Source: Prolixibacter denitrificans
Lineage (GTDB): Bacteria; Bacteroidota; Bacteroidia; Bacteroidales; Prolixibacteraceae
Assembly: GCF_003014495.1 (NCBI RefSeq)
Contig: NZ_PYGC01000004.1
Coordinates: forward strand, 310,001-374,000
Direction of reading: 5' to 3'
Length of the DNA: 64,000 bases
Positions 1 through 8,238 of the stretch are shown here, piece by piece. Within the stretch, counting starts at the first letter, position 1; each line of letters begins with the position of its first letter. The notes beneath the pieces are model-generated. The model ran no database searches. It worked only from the letters and a program-made list of their open reading frames with translations, and was not told the origin of the DNA. A program made the position numbers and the translations under genes.

Positions 1-737
1 TGGCTATTGCCATTTTGGTTTGGCCGGTAGATAAGCTTCCTGCCGAAACAGCAGGCAAAGTTCTCGAAGGAGCCAAACGAGCCTGTGCACAAGCTGGTAT
101 CGCCATTGCAGGCGGGCACAGCATCGACGGCCCGGAGCCTGTCTTTGGATTGGCCGTAACCGGAATCGCTTCGCGTGATCACGTTAAAAAGAACAGTTCA
201 GCGAAAGCCGGATGTGAACTGTACCTTACCAAGCCATTGGGTGTTGGCATTTTAACGACCGCACAAAAACAAGGCCTTCTGAAAGAAGAAGATTTGAATG
301 TCGCCCGCAATTCCATGATTACGCTGAACAAAATTGGTCAGGAACTGGGAGAATTAGAGGGAGTTTCGGCCATTACCGACGTAACCGGATTTGGATTGCT
401 GGGACACCTCTCTGAAATTTGTGAAGGAAGTAATCTGAGTGCCACTGTAGAATTGGCTAAAGTTCCGGTGCTGAACAATCTTGATTTCTATATCGAACAC
501 AAAACCTTCCCGGGAGGAACATTCCGGAATTTCGATAGCTACGGACACAAAATTTCGCCCCTCACGGAAGAACAAAAAGTAGTGTTGTGCGATCCTCAAA
601 CCAGCGGAGGACTTTTAGTAGCGGTTGATCCGGCCCACCGGGATAAATTCCACGAAGTGACCGCACGATATGGAATGCAGCTGGAATCATTCGGAGTTTT
701 AACCGAACCGAAGGAATTTGTTGTGGAGGTAAAATAA
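1..737 (+). CDS. selD: Selenide, water dikinase (SelD), 5' truncated by window start
   Basis: Makes selenophosphate from selenide and ATP, the selenium donor for Sec-tRNA and for 2-selenouridine in tRNA. About 245 residues are visible, roughly the C-terminal two thirds of a usual 310-350 aa protein. The frame runs open into the window edge, so the TTG at 15 is not the true start. Motifs typical of the family are the AGGHSIDGPEP segment, the TDVTGFGLLGHL segment and DPQTSGGLL near the C terminus. The N-terminal catalytic Cys or Sec lies outside the window. It reads towards the convergent CDF gene. Its presence means selenium metabolism is possible in this organism, which bears on the in-frame TGA at 46326, but no selA, selB or selC is seen here. 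Confidence 0.95.
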   Translation, partial: AIAILVWPVDKLPAETAGKVLEGAKRACAQAGIAIAGGHSIDGPEPVFGLAVTGIASRDHVKKNSSAKAGCELYLTKPLGVGILTTAQKQGLLKEEDLNVARNSMITLNKIGQELGELEGVSAITDVTGFGLLGHLSEICEGSNLSATVELAKVPVLNNLDFYIEHKTFPGGTFRNFDSYGHKISPLTEEQKVVLCDPQTSGGLLVAVDPAHRDKFHEVTARYGMQLESFGVLTEPKEFVVEVK

Positions 738-762
738 GCCGGCGAAACAGTCACAACCAGAA

Positions 763-1701
763 CTAGCAACAGCCATTTCCATCTGCCAATACGCCCGGAT
801 GGTGATGGCTGTTGTATTCAAACTGCAATGTGACATGCTCAATGCCATATTCATGATGCAGCAGTTCTTCGATTGTATGTCGTACTTCAATGGTTTGGCT
901 GGTTGGAAGATCATTTTGCAGATTGACATGCGCTTCAAAATACAGACTGCCTTCGGATAACGCCCATGAATGAAGATGATGCACGTTATTTATTTCCGGC
1001 AACGTTTCCAGTTTCTGCTTTGCTTCCACCAAATCAACTTCCGAAGGCGTAAACTGCATCAGCACGGAGGTCGACTCTTTCAGCAGACCAATTGTATGAT
1101 ACAGAATGTACAGGCTGATAATCACCGTAACCAACGGGTCAATCCAGTAAATCTGCCAAACCTCAATCACAATGGCACCAATAATAACAGCCAGCGAGGT
1201 AAGCGCATCGCCTAACAAATGCAAATAAGCAGCCCGAACGTTGATATTATTTCCCTTGTCTTTTTGCAGAAGAAGCACCGAAATGGTATTCGCTACCAAT
1301 CCAATAATTCCGAGCCACAACATAATGCCACCATCCACAGGAGTCGTGTCAGCAAAACGCTGAGCTGCTTCCACTATCAGGTAAACCGAAATGGCAATCA
1401 AGGCGACCGAATTGATGAACGCTGCCAAAATCTCGCTTCGGCGAAAGCCAAACGTCTGACGGGGAGTACCCGGCTTTTTTCCAAGTCGGTAAGCAATCCA
1501 TGCAAGCAACACAGCCACACCATCACTCAAATTGTGTAATGCGTCCGAAATCAGCGCCAAACTGTTCGAAAGAATTCCTCCCACAATTTGGGCAGCTGTT
1601 ATGAGGAAATTCAAAATAATCGTTAAAAAAAGCTTCTTTCCGGTCATATTATCAACCGAAGCATGCTCATGGTGATGATGGCTATGATGATGTGAACTCA
1701 T
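763..1701 (-). CDS. Cation diffusion facilitator (CDF) family metal exporter
   Basis: Inner-membrane proton-coupled exporter of divalent metals, most likely Zn2+ (CzcD/ZitB type). It is 312 aa, the usual length. The N terminus is His-rich (residues 4-13) and the C terminus ends in another HHH plus a Cys pair, both possible metal-binding tails. SDALHNLSD at residues 52-60 gives the H56/D60 metal site, and a second H-x3-D pair lies in LHLLGDALTS near residue 160. About six membrane segments precede a cytoplasmic domain of about 90 residues. It is convergent with selD. A terminator-like hairpin sits 19 bases upstream of its ATG on the same strand and may be a leader attenuator. Confidence 0.93.
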   Translation of the reverse strand: MSSHHHSHHHHEHASVDNMTGKKLFLTIILNFLITAAQIVGGILSNSLALISDALHNLSDGVAVLLAWIAYRLGKKPGTPRQTFGFRRSEILAAFINSVALIAISVYLIVEAAQRFADTTPVDGGIMLWLGIIGLVANTISVLLLQKDKGNNINVRAAYLHLLGDALTSLAVIIGAIVIEVWQIYWIDPLVTVIISLYILYHTIGLLKESTSVLMQFTPSEVDLVEAKQKLETLPEINNVHHLHSWALSEGSLYFEAHVNLQNDLPTSQTIEVRHTIEELLHHEYGIEHVTLQFEYNSHHHPGVLADGNGCC

Positions 1702-1719
1702 ATGAATGCAAATTTAAAA

Positions 1720-1745
1720 AACCCCGGTTCCATCGAACCGGGGTT
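1720..1745 (-). terminator. Perfect 11-bp hairpin with T-tract just upstream of the CDF exporter
   Basis: Arms 1720-1730 and 1735-1745 are perfect inverted repeats around a 4-base loop (CATC). Read on the minus strand the hairpin is followed by TTTTT, so it looks like an intrinsic terminator oriented into the exporter gene at 1701. No gene lies upstream on that strand, so it could end a small RNA or attenuate a leader. A TAAATTTG box follows it immediately and could be a -7 element for the exporter. Confidence 0.6.
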
Positions 1746-2037
1746 GTAACCCTTAAAACACCAACGCAAAGGAAATCAATCAAGAATTAAACCAACTAAC
1801 CTAACTTAACTAAACAAACCATAGAAAAAACTACTGTACTCATTCTCTGTAACGTAACGGGGGTGAAAATGTTTATAGATTAGCATGAAATTTGCACCTG
1901 GGACCTAAAAATTTTTCCATGGCGAAAACTTCAACGAAAGTGAAAAACCGAGCTTGGGAAAACTTCAAAAGAACCATGCATAATCCTTCGATTTTTTCTA
2001 TTTTCAGACAATTAAAACAAACTCAAACCTGAAATCC
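1746..2037. other. Intergenic region, 292 bases, no gene seen
   Basis: AT-rich spacer between the divergent exporter (minus) and the secreted protein (plus). It contains a low-complexity stretch of alternating AAC/CTAAC at about 1788-1822. I see no convincing open reading frame. A minus-strand transcript through it would end at the 1720-1745 hairpin, so it may hold a small RNA or a leader. Confidence 0.4.
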
Positions 2038-2739
2038 ATGAAACAATTAAAACGACTGATTATTGCACTCCTTGTTATATTACCACTGATTGGCAAATCA
2101 CAAAACGTAGTATTGAAAACTATCGACGATGTACGTTTTTCAAAAATGATACACGGAGAACGTTTCGGTCTTCAGAATCTTTCATTGAAAGACATTCAGG
2201 GCTCTCCCTTTCTAAACGACCAGTTTGTAAAGGGGACTGTCGTCACAACCAAAGGAGACAAATACGTTGACGTACCGATGCGATATGACCAATACCAGGA
2301 TGAACTCCAGTTTGAGAAGAACGGAAAGCCAATGACATTTTCTCCAAAGAGTATCGTAAAAAGAGCCGAATTTGGTGACAGAACATTCACATATACCAGT
2401 TACCAGTTCACTGGTAATAAAACAAAAGAGGGATACTTCGAGATTTTGGCCGACGGCAATGTCAGACTCCTGGCACAGCACACCATCAAGTTCTTCGACA
2501 AAGAAAAAGAGAAACCCTACGTTGATCCAAAACCAGCCCGTTTTGACTGGCCTATGGAGGATTTTTATATCCAGGTAGGCGCTTTTCCGGCTCAACATGT
2601 CACCAAGAAAAAGAATTTGCTGGGAGCTTTCCCGAAACACAAGAAAGAAGTTGCAGAATATTACAAATCCAACAAACTGTCGCCCAAAGACAAAGAGGAT
2701 TTGATAAAGCTGGTTAATTATTACAATTCCCTGAACTAA
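2038..2739 (+). CDS. Secreted protein of unknown function
   Basis: A 233 aa protein with a clear signal peptide (Lys/Arg start, hydrophobic residues 7-18, cleavage near KSQN at about 21), so it is exported. The mature part is mainly beta-strand-like, with a motif GYFEILADGNVRLL near the middle of the kind seen in many uncharacterised Bacteroidota exported proteins, and a lysine-rich helical C terminus. No catalytic motif is recognised. It ends 12 bases before the DUF456 membrane protein and probably shares its transcript. The function is unknown. Confidence 0.75.
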   Translation: MKQLKRLIIALLVILPLIGKSQNVVLKTIDDVRFSKMIHGERFGLQNLSLKDIQGSPFLNDQFVKGTVVTTKGDKYVDVPMRYDQYQDELQFEKNGKPMTFSPKSIVKRAEFGDRTFTYTSYQFTGNKTKEGYFEILADGNVRLLAQHTIKFFDKEKEKPYVDPKPARFDWPMEDFYIQVGAFPAQHVTKKKNLLGAFPKHKKEVAEYYKSNKLSPKDKEDLIKLVNYYNSLN

Positions 2740-2751
2740 TACGCCCGATTA

Positions 2752-3231
2752 ATGGACTATGTTCTTATCACTATCAGTGCCATCCTGATGTTGGTTGGCC
2801 TGATAGGTTGCATTCTGCCTGCATTACCCGGTCCCACCCTTTCCTATCTGGGCCTGGTTGTCCTCAGTTTTTCCGACAGGGTAACCTTTTCCACCCGGTT
2901 TTTCATCATCTGGGGAATTGTTGCCCTGGTGGTTACCATTCTCGACTATGTGATTCCTATCTGGGGAACCAAACGATTCGGCGGCAGTAAATACGGGGTC
3001 TGGGGCAGCATCATCGGACTGTTGGGTGGACTATTTTTCCCACCAATCGGATTCATTCTCGGTCCATTTGCCGGAGCCATCGTCGGCGAAATGTACGCAG
3101 GAAAGCGCTCCAAAGAAATGTTTCGGGCAGGATTTGGTTCGTTCATCGGATTCCTGGTGGCCACTTTCATCAAAATTCTGATTTCAGGCACGATGTTTTT
3201 CCTATTTTTTAAAGGACTTTTCTGGTCTTGA
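2752..3231 (+). CDS. DUF456 family membrane protein
   Basis: A 159 aa integral membrane protein with about four hydrophobic segments and the Gly/Pro-rich repeats typical of DUF456: LPALPGPTLSYLGLV near residue 23, and GLLGGLFFPPIGFILGPFAGAIVGE around residues 85-110. The family is widespread and has no established biochemical role. It sits 12 bases after the secreted protein at 2038, so the two may be co-transcribed. Confidence 0.88.
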   Translation: MDYVLITISAILMLVGLIGCILPALPGPTLSYLGLVVLSFSDRVTFSTRFFIIWGIVALVVTILDYVIPIWGTKRFGGSKYGVWGSIIGLLGGLFFPPIGFILGPFAGAIVGEMYAGKRSKEMFRAGFGSFIGFLVATFIKILISGTMFFLFFKGLFWS

Positions 3232-3358
3232 ACAATTTTGACAGGCAAAAAAACGAACGTCCAAATCCGGAAATTTCAGTTTATTTTGAACTATATCTCT
3301 CATTGTAACGTATATATAATAGTACCCCCTTCAAAAATCCACGTTACAATATTCACTT

Positions 3359-4012
3359 ATGAGAGGATTCATTTCATTTTACCGCAAGCGCATTCTCAGG
3401 ATAACAGAGTTCCTGGTAATTTTTTTGATTGTTCCGATTTTGTTGTTTACAAAGGTCATCGACGTCTCCTTCTTCCCCATACTTCTTCTCGGAGCAATTA
3501 TTTTTCTGATTCAACTCATCCGCGATCCCTCTTTCCGTCTTAAGCGACTATGGAACTGGGGAAAAGCCAGAAAATCTATCGGACGCATATTTCTCTACTT
3601 TGTTCCGGTGGCATTACTCATGACGTTGGTCGTCTATTTCTGGGAGCCGGATCACCTGTTTTACCTACCGAGAAATCACCCGTGGCTCTGGTTGGGGCTA
3701 CTCGTGTCCTACCCGCTTTTCTCTGTCATTCCGCAAAATATTGCTTTCCGCGCTTTCTTTGTTCACCGCTACCGGAAACTGTTTCAAAGCAACAGCACCA
3801 TTATTCTGGCCAGTGCCGCCATGTTTGCCTTTGGCCACATCATCTTCCACAACTGGTTGGCCGTTATTCTCACGTTTATCGGCGGCATTCTCTTCACCAA
3901 ACGCTATATCGAAACCAAATCATTGGTTGCCAGCGTTATTGAGCATTCGCTTTACGGCGTATGGCTCTTCACTTGTGGATTGGGCATGTTTTTTACCGAA
4001 CAGGTTGTATAA
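3359..4012 (+). CDS. CPBP-like (Rce1/CAAX-protease-like) membrane protein with altered active site
   Basis: A 217 aa polytopic membrane protein with about six membrane segments. It resembles Bacteroidota CPBP-family intramembrane proteases: the PQNIAFRAFFVHRY segment (residues 125-138) lies where active members carry the EExxxR motif, FAFGH with H160 matches motif 2, and a third His occurs in EHSLYG near residue 198. The Glu pair is replaced by Q126-N127 while R131 is kept, so peptidase activity is doubtful. Active relatives cleave prenylated proteins or bacteriocin leaders. The start is the ATG at 3359. No clear functional link to its neighbours is visible. Confidence 0.75.
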   Translation: MRGFISFYRKRILRITEFLVIFLIVPILLFTKVIDVSFFPILLLGAIIFLIQLIRDPSFRLKRLWNWGKARKSIGRIFLYFVPVALLMTLVVYFWEPDHLFYLPRNHPWLWLGLLVSYPLFSVIPQNIAFRAFFVHRYRKLFQSNSTIILASAAMFAFGHIIFHNWLAVILTFIGGILFTKRYIETKSLVASVIEHSLYGVWLFTCGLGMFFTEQVV

Positions 4013-4098
4013 ACCTATATTTAGGGAGAAAAAGCTCAGTTTAAAAACATTATCTTTACCGATGTAGTTACCAATTATCCAAAATTGTTGTGTGAACG

Positions 4099-4566
4099 AT
4101 GTCTACCCCATCTGAAAACAAACTGAATATGAATCAACTGATTGAAAAATTTGAACGATTCGTCATCTGGGCGATGCTTCTTCTTCTCGGAATCGTCGTC
4201 ATCGTTTCGGTATTCGAGTTCGCGGTCCTGATTTTCAAAGTAATTTTTATCGAACCACATGAGAATGCTATCGCTTTCGACATCAACCATCTCGATTCAG
4301 TTTTTGGCTTATTTTTCAGCATCCTGATTGGACTGGAATTATTTGAAACAGTTAAGGTTTACTTAAAAGACAATATTTTCCACGCCGAGATTATCTTGCT
4401 GGTAGCTATCATCGCGGTTGCCCGGAAAGTCGTGTTGCTCGATTATTCAGATACAGAAGGCCTGACCATGCTGGGAATTGGTTTTATAATACTGTCACTG
4501 GCGACAGGCTATTATTTGTTGAAAAAAGGGAACAGAGTAAAAAGCGGGAATAAGCTGATTAAGTAG
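4099..4566 (+). CDS. PsiE-like phosphate-starvation-inducible family membrane protein
   Basis: A 155 aa inner-membrane protein with four predicted membrane segments (about residues 23-50, 70-90, 98-115 and 123-141). The segment GLELFETVKVYLKDNIFHAE followed by AIIAVARKVVLLD matches the PsiE family signature as I know it. The role of PsiE is poorly understood; it is induced by phosphate starvation in E. coli. A TATCTTTA sequence about 45 bases upstream could be a Bacteroidota -7 element. A GC-rich hairpin at 4567-4592 follows the stop. Confidence 0.8.
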   Translation: MSTPSENKLNMNQLIEKFERFVIWAMLLLLGIVVIVSVFEFAVLIFKVIFIEPHENAIAFDINHLDSVFGLFFSILIGLELFETVKVYLKDNIFHAEIILLVAIIAVARKVVLLDYSDTEGLTMLGIGFIILSLATGYYLLKKGNRVKSGNKLIK

Positions 4567-4592
4567 TGGGGCTGTAGGTGTGCACAGCCCCA
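4567..4592 (+). terminator. GC-rich hairpin after the PsiE-like gene
   Basis: Arms TGGGGCTGT (4567-4575) and ACAGCCCCA (4584-4592) pair perfectly around an 8-base loop directly after the stop codon. The downstream bases are not T-rich, so this is a weak or Rho-assisted terminator candidate. Confidence 0.4.
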
Positions 4593-4718
4593 TATACTTG
4601 GTTAGGTCCGGAATGGATTTTTTCACCTAATCTTTTACCCAAATGGGAACATGAGATTAGGTCGCCCATATTTATTTATCCGGCTCCGAAGATAGAATAA
4701 TTTTTAATTGGAACAATA

Positions 4719-5240
4719 TTAAATATGAGCATTTTGGTTATACTTATGCCTGATAATAGTTACAATATCTTCAGGCGTGCTGGCTGCAACCACTTCTCCT
4801 AAACGACTAAAAAACTGCACATCCAGCTCATCCATACAAGCGAGAATAACGGGCTTTTTCATTTTGATAGCCATGCTGACTTCCGACGCCGTTCCGGGGC
4901 CTAGTCCGATAGCAACAACCATTTCCGACGAAAGCACGTTAACAGCATTCCTTGCGTGACCGATACCGGTAAAAACAGGAATCTCAACATATTCCGACAT
5001 CCCCTTTTTATCACTTCCCGGAAGGATACCAATGGTCAGTCCTCCTGCATTGGCGGCGCCTTTCATAGCTGCTTCCATGACTCCTTCCGCCCGGCCACCG
5101 GACAATACAACAAAACCGGCTTTGGCCAAAGCAGCACCAGTTGATTCTGCGAAAGCACAGACTTCTTCTCCGGCCGATTCGCCGGGCCCCATAATTCCGA
5201 TAATAGTTTTCACTGAATATTCTTTAATACCAGGCAGCAC
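4719..5240 (-). CDS. SLOG/LOG-like nucleotide-binding protein (TIGR00725-like)
   Basis: A 173 aa Rossmann-fold protein of the SLOG superfamily, related to LOG and DprA-type proteins. It has a GIMGPGE nucleotide-binding loop near residue 15, LSGGRAEGVMEAAMKGA (a PGGxGTxxE-like segment) and GLGPGTASEVSMAI near residue 115. Family members bind nucleotides or act as phosphoribohydrolases; no specific substrate can be assigned. It follows the TPR gene by 7 bases and so probably belongs to a three-gene minus-strand unit (6381 to 4719). Confidence 0.8.
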   Translation of the reverse strand: MLPGIKEYSVKTIIGIMGPGESAGEEVCAFAESTGAALAKAGFVVLSGGRAEGVMEAAMKGAANAGGLTIGILPGSDKKGMSEYVEIPVFTGIGHARNAVNVLSSEMVVAIGLGPGTASEVSMAIKMKKPVILACMDELDVQFFSRLGEVVAASTPEDIVTIIRHKYNQNAHI

Positions 5241-5247
5241 GAGAAAA

Positions 5248-5904
5248 TCAGACGTCCAACAAAGTCACATAATCCTTCAAAACCTGACTACCGGGTTCTT
5301 TTATTCTTTTTCCGAAATCTTCGAGCCAGGAAACCATGTCTCTCTCAGCCGCTAGTGATTGCAATACAGGAAGAGCTTCCCGCATCATTAACGAAAGTCC
5401 GGGCATTCCCTTCGAAGCCAGGTAATCCTCTTCTGATTTATACAATGCACAATACATCGCTTTCAGTTCGTTAATTCGACCAAAAGCTTCACGCATAAAA
5501 CCTGAATCACGCAATACGCGGAAATACTGGTACAACATCTGTGGCTGCGAAATGGCGTATTGGTAAGAATGTTTCGTCGACGCCCCGTTAATCATATTAA
5601 AGGCCGCTTCTGCTTCCAATACGTGTTTGGATTTGGCATAGGCCATGGCCAGGTTGAACCAGTCGTGACGGGCATTGGCCAGCTTACAGGCTTTCTGAAA
5701 ATAATTGATCGCCTGATCAAACCGCTTCAGTTTATACATCGCCATTCCGGCAACCTGTAAAGCTTCCAGTCGAACTTCCTTGTTGGTCGATTTGAGCAAC
5801 AGGCGAACTTTACTGAAAGCCTCCTCGCGTTTGCCATCGTGATACAACTGCCAGGCTTCCCTGAGTTTTCGTTCGCGGTAATTCTTTCTGATATTTAGTG
5901 ACAT
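5248..5904 (-). CDS. TPR-repeat protein
   Basis: A 218 aa soluble, helical protein without a signal peptide. At least two to three degenerate tetratricopeptide repeats are visible in residues 15-110, e.g. AMYKLKRFDQAINYFQKACK. Such repeats usually mediate protein-protein contact. It lies between the DUF6483-like gene (54 bases upstream) and the LOG-like gene (7 bases downstream), so the three are likely co-expressed. No enzymatic motif is seen. Confidence 0.75.
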   Translation of the reverse strand: MSLNIRKNYRERKLREAWQLYHDGKREEAFSKVRLLLKSTNKEVRLEALQVAGMAMYKLKRFDQAINYFQKACKLANARHDWFNLAMAYAKSKHVLEAEAAFNMINGASTKHSYQYAISQPQMLYQYFRVLRDSGFMREAFGRINELKAMYCALYKSEEDYLASKGMPGLSLMMREALPVLQSLAAERDMVSWLEDFGKRIKEPGSQVLKDYVTLLDV

Positions 5905-5958
5905 AGGAATCTCTTTTATAAAACTACAAACTGATCTGCTGAGGTGATTTACATCGTT

Positions 5959-6381
5959 CTAGGCATGACTCGAGATATACTTATCCAGCACTTCCAGTTT
6001 CATATTACGCTCCATATTGAACGTTCCCTGATCTTCTTCCAGCACCTCCCAGGTAATCTTCACTTTTCGGAAACAATTGGAAGCAACGTCCGGTTTTCCC
6101 AAATCATCATAAATCCAGCCAAGCTGATATAACATCTCCGACAGGATTTCCATTCCGGCGATACCAGGCTTCCACAGCTCCTGAAGATTCTTTCGAAAAT
6201 CATCATCCGAAAAAGAGAGATAGTAATCCGGATCGTTATCCAGCATGCCTTTCAACGAATCGGTCGCGTAATCCAGTGCTCTTTCTGATTCGCCTTTTTC
6301 GCGAAATCCCAGCAAAGCAGCAATTACCCGCCCCAGTTCTTCGAACTGGCGCACCAGAAAGTCTTTACGTTGGATGCCCAT
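5959..6381 (-). CDS. DUF6483-like small helical protein
   Basis: A 140 aa cytosolic protein with no signal peptide or membrane segment. The N terminus (DFLVRQFEELGRVIAALLGF) and the TPR-like C-terminal half (LYQLGWIYDDLGKPDVASNCF) resemble small Bacteroidota proteins of the DUF6483 type, recalled from memory. The function is unknown. It is first in the minus-strand cluster with the TPR and LOG-like genes. Confidence 0.65.
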   Translation of the reverse strand: MGIQRKDFLVRQFEELGRVIAALLGFREKGESERALDYATDSLKGMLDNDPDYYLSFSDDDFRKNLQELWKPGIAGMEILSEMLYQLGWIYDDLGKPDVASNCFRKVKITWEVLEEDQGTFNMERNMKLEVLDKYISSHA

Positions 6382-6479
6382 AGAGATGATATTTTATAAC
6401 GAAAATAACGAATTTTCGCTACAGCGGACCACCAACCAGACTCGTCTTCTTGAATAAAAACTAAAATGAGAAACAGGAA

Positions 6480-7403
6480 TCAGAAAACTGAGATTCCCAA
6501 CTTGGTAGTAAAACGTTCCAACGCTTCCATCGCCAGCACCGAATTTCCCGATACATCCAGTTCGGGACTCCAAACGGCAACACTCAGCAACCCGGGAATG
6601 ATGCCGACAATTCCTCCGCCTACGCCACTTTTACCAGGAAGACCTACACGAAATGCAAACTCTCCGGCCTCGTCGTACAAACCGCAGGTGAGCATTAAGG
6701 ATGCCAAACGTTTGGAGCGACTTTCGTTCAATATTTGTTCGCCCGAGTGAGGAACAATACCATGATTGGCCAAAAACAACAAGCTGCGCGAAAGGTCACG
6801 ACAACTCATCGACAGTGCGCACTGGTGAAAATAAACATCCAGCAGTTGATCCACCTCGTGGTGAATATTCCCGAAGCTTTTCATGTAGTAGGCCAACGCC
6901 CGGTTCCGGTCACCGTGAATCCGCTCCGACTCGGCCACTTCGGCATCGTAATCGATCGTTTCATTCAGCGTTAACATGCGCACAAACCCGAGCAGCGACT
7001 GGCGTGGATTGGGCAGAAAATCCATCAGCATATCTGACACGACATGTGCCCCTGCATTGATGAACGGATTACGGGGATAACCGCCGGTAGTTTCCAGCTG
7101 GGTAAGCGAGTTAAACGGTGTCCCGGAAGGCTCACGTCCCACCCGTTTCCATACCTCATCGCCTTTTTCGCGGAAAGCCATGACCAGCGTAAATACCTTG
7201 GAAATACTCTGAATGGAAAACGGCACATCTGCATCACCGACTACATATTCCTGGCCGTTCAACAACGAAACCGACATGCCAAACTGCCGGGCAGGAACTT
7301 TAGCCAATGCCGGAATATAATCGGCTACGTTGCCCTTGCCATAAAACGGTTCTACTTCTTGGGCAATTTCGTTCAATATAGCCTGTAAATCGATGTGCAT
7401 CAT
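6480..7403 (-). CDS. glsA: Glutaminase (serine-dependent, GlsA family)
   Basis: Hydrolyses L-glutamine to glutamate and ammonia in the cytoplasm. It is 307 aa, the normal length for the beta-lactamase-fold glutaminases. The catalytic S-x-x-K lies at S66-K69 within FSIQSISKVF. GTPFNSLTQLE and YPRNPFINAGAH are family hallmarks, as is the C-terminal GLPGKSGVGGGI segment that closes the active site. It appears to be a single-gene transcript, divergent from the HD-domain gene at 7598. Confidence 0.95.
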   Translation of the reverse strand: MMHIDLQAILNEIAQEVEPFYGKGNVADYIPALAKVPARQFGMSVSLLNGQEYVVGDADVPFSIQSISKVFTLVMAFREKGDEVWKRVGREPSGTPFNSLTQLETTGGYPRNPFINAGAHVVSDMLMDFLPNPRQSLLGFVRMLTLNETIDYDAEVAESERIHGDRNRALAYYMKSFGNIHHEVDQLLDVYFHQCALSMSCRDLSRSLLFLANHGIVPHSGEQILNESRSKRLASLMLTCGLYDEAGEFAFRVGLPGKSGVGGGIVGIIPGLLSVAVWSPELDVSGNSVLAMEALERFTTKLGISVF

Positions 7404-7597
7404 AATATGCTAAATTAGCTGATTCACCATTCCCGTAAAGGATTTTCGTCTGTTTCTAAACAGCCTCTTTACAGGTAAAAAGCTGACATTCTCCCACCTT
7501 TTTTCTAATGAAAAATCACTAATCGTAAAAACTGTATCGAATCTTGGGTGAACGATAATCTCTTGTTAAATTTAGAGCTGATCAAAAACAAAAGCAG
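7404..7597. promoter_or_regulatory. Divergent intergenic region with a candidate promoter for the HD-domain gene
   Basis: On the plus strand TAAATTTA (about 7566-7573) resembles the Bacteroidota -7 box TAnnTTTG, with a TTGG about 24 bases upstream in -33 position. The ATG at 7598 would then have a leader of about 20-25 bases. Weak by eye, not tested. Confidence 0.3.
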
Positions 7598-8173
7598 ATG
7601 TCGAAAATACCTACACGCGATGAAGCACTGGAGTTGCTGAAGCAATACAACGATTCGGACAGCCTCGTCCGGCATGGAATGGCGGTAGAAGCCGTGATGA
7701 AACATTTTGCCGAAAAGATGGGTGAAGACCAGGAAAAATGGGGCATCATTGGCTTAGTCCACGATTTGGACTACGAAAAGTATCCGGAGCAACATTGCAC
7801 CATGACCCGCCAAATACTGGAAGAACATGAATGGCCGGAAGATTACATTCGAGCCATCATGAGCCATGCCTGGGGAATGTGCACCGATGATAAACCGGAA
7901 CTCCCAATGGAAAAAGTGCTGTACGCCACCGATGAACTGACTGGTCTGATTACCGCAGCAGTTTACGTTCGCCCATCACGCAGCATCCTCGATTTGACCG
8001 TCAAATCGGTGAAGAAAAAGTGGAAAACCAAATCGTTTGCTGCCGGTGCCAATCGTGAAGTCATCATGCAGGGAGCCGAAATGCTGGGCATTCCGCTGGA
8101 AGAACTGATGGCCGAAACCATTGCCGGAATGCAAAAAGAAGCCGAATCGCTCGGACTTCGCGGAGAGCTGTGA
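7598..8173 (+). CDS. HD-domain phosphohydrolase-like protein
   Basis: A 191 aa cytosolic protein of the HDIG type. Metal ligands expected of HD hydrolases are visible: H in LVRHGMAVEA (near residue 28), the HD doublet in GLVHDLDYEKYP (near residue 55) and later His residues around EEHEWP and MSHAWG. Related proteins are annotated as predicted metal-dependent hydrolases with unknown substrate. It stands alone between glutaminase and the fucosidase. Confidence 0.85.
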   Translation: MSKIPTRDEALELLKQYNDSDSLVRHGMAVEAVMKHFAEKMGEDQEKWGIIGLVHDLDYEKYPEQHCTMTRQILEEHEWPEDYIRAIMSHAWGMCTDDKPELPMEKVLYATDELTGLITAAVYVRPSRSILDLTVKSVKKKWKTKSFAAGANREVIMQGAEMLGIPLEELMAETIAGMQKEAESLGLRGEL

Positions 8174-8238
8174 TATTCTCACAGCATTTCCGGAAAGTTT
8201 CGACTAACTTAGTCTCATCATAACTAAACCAATACACC

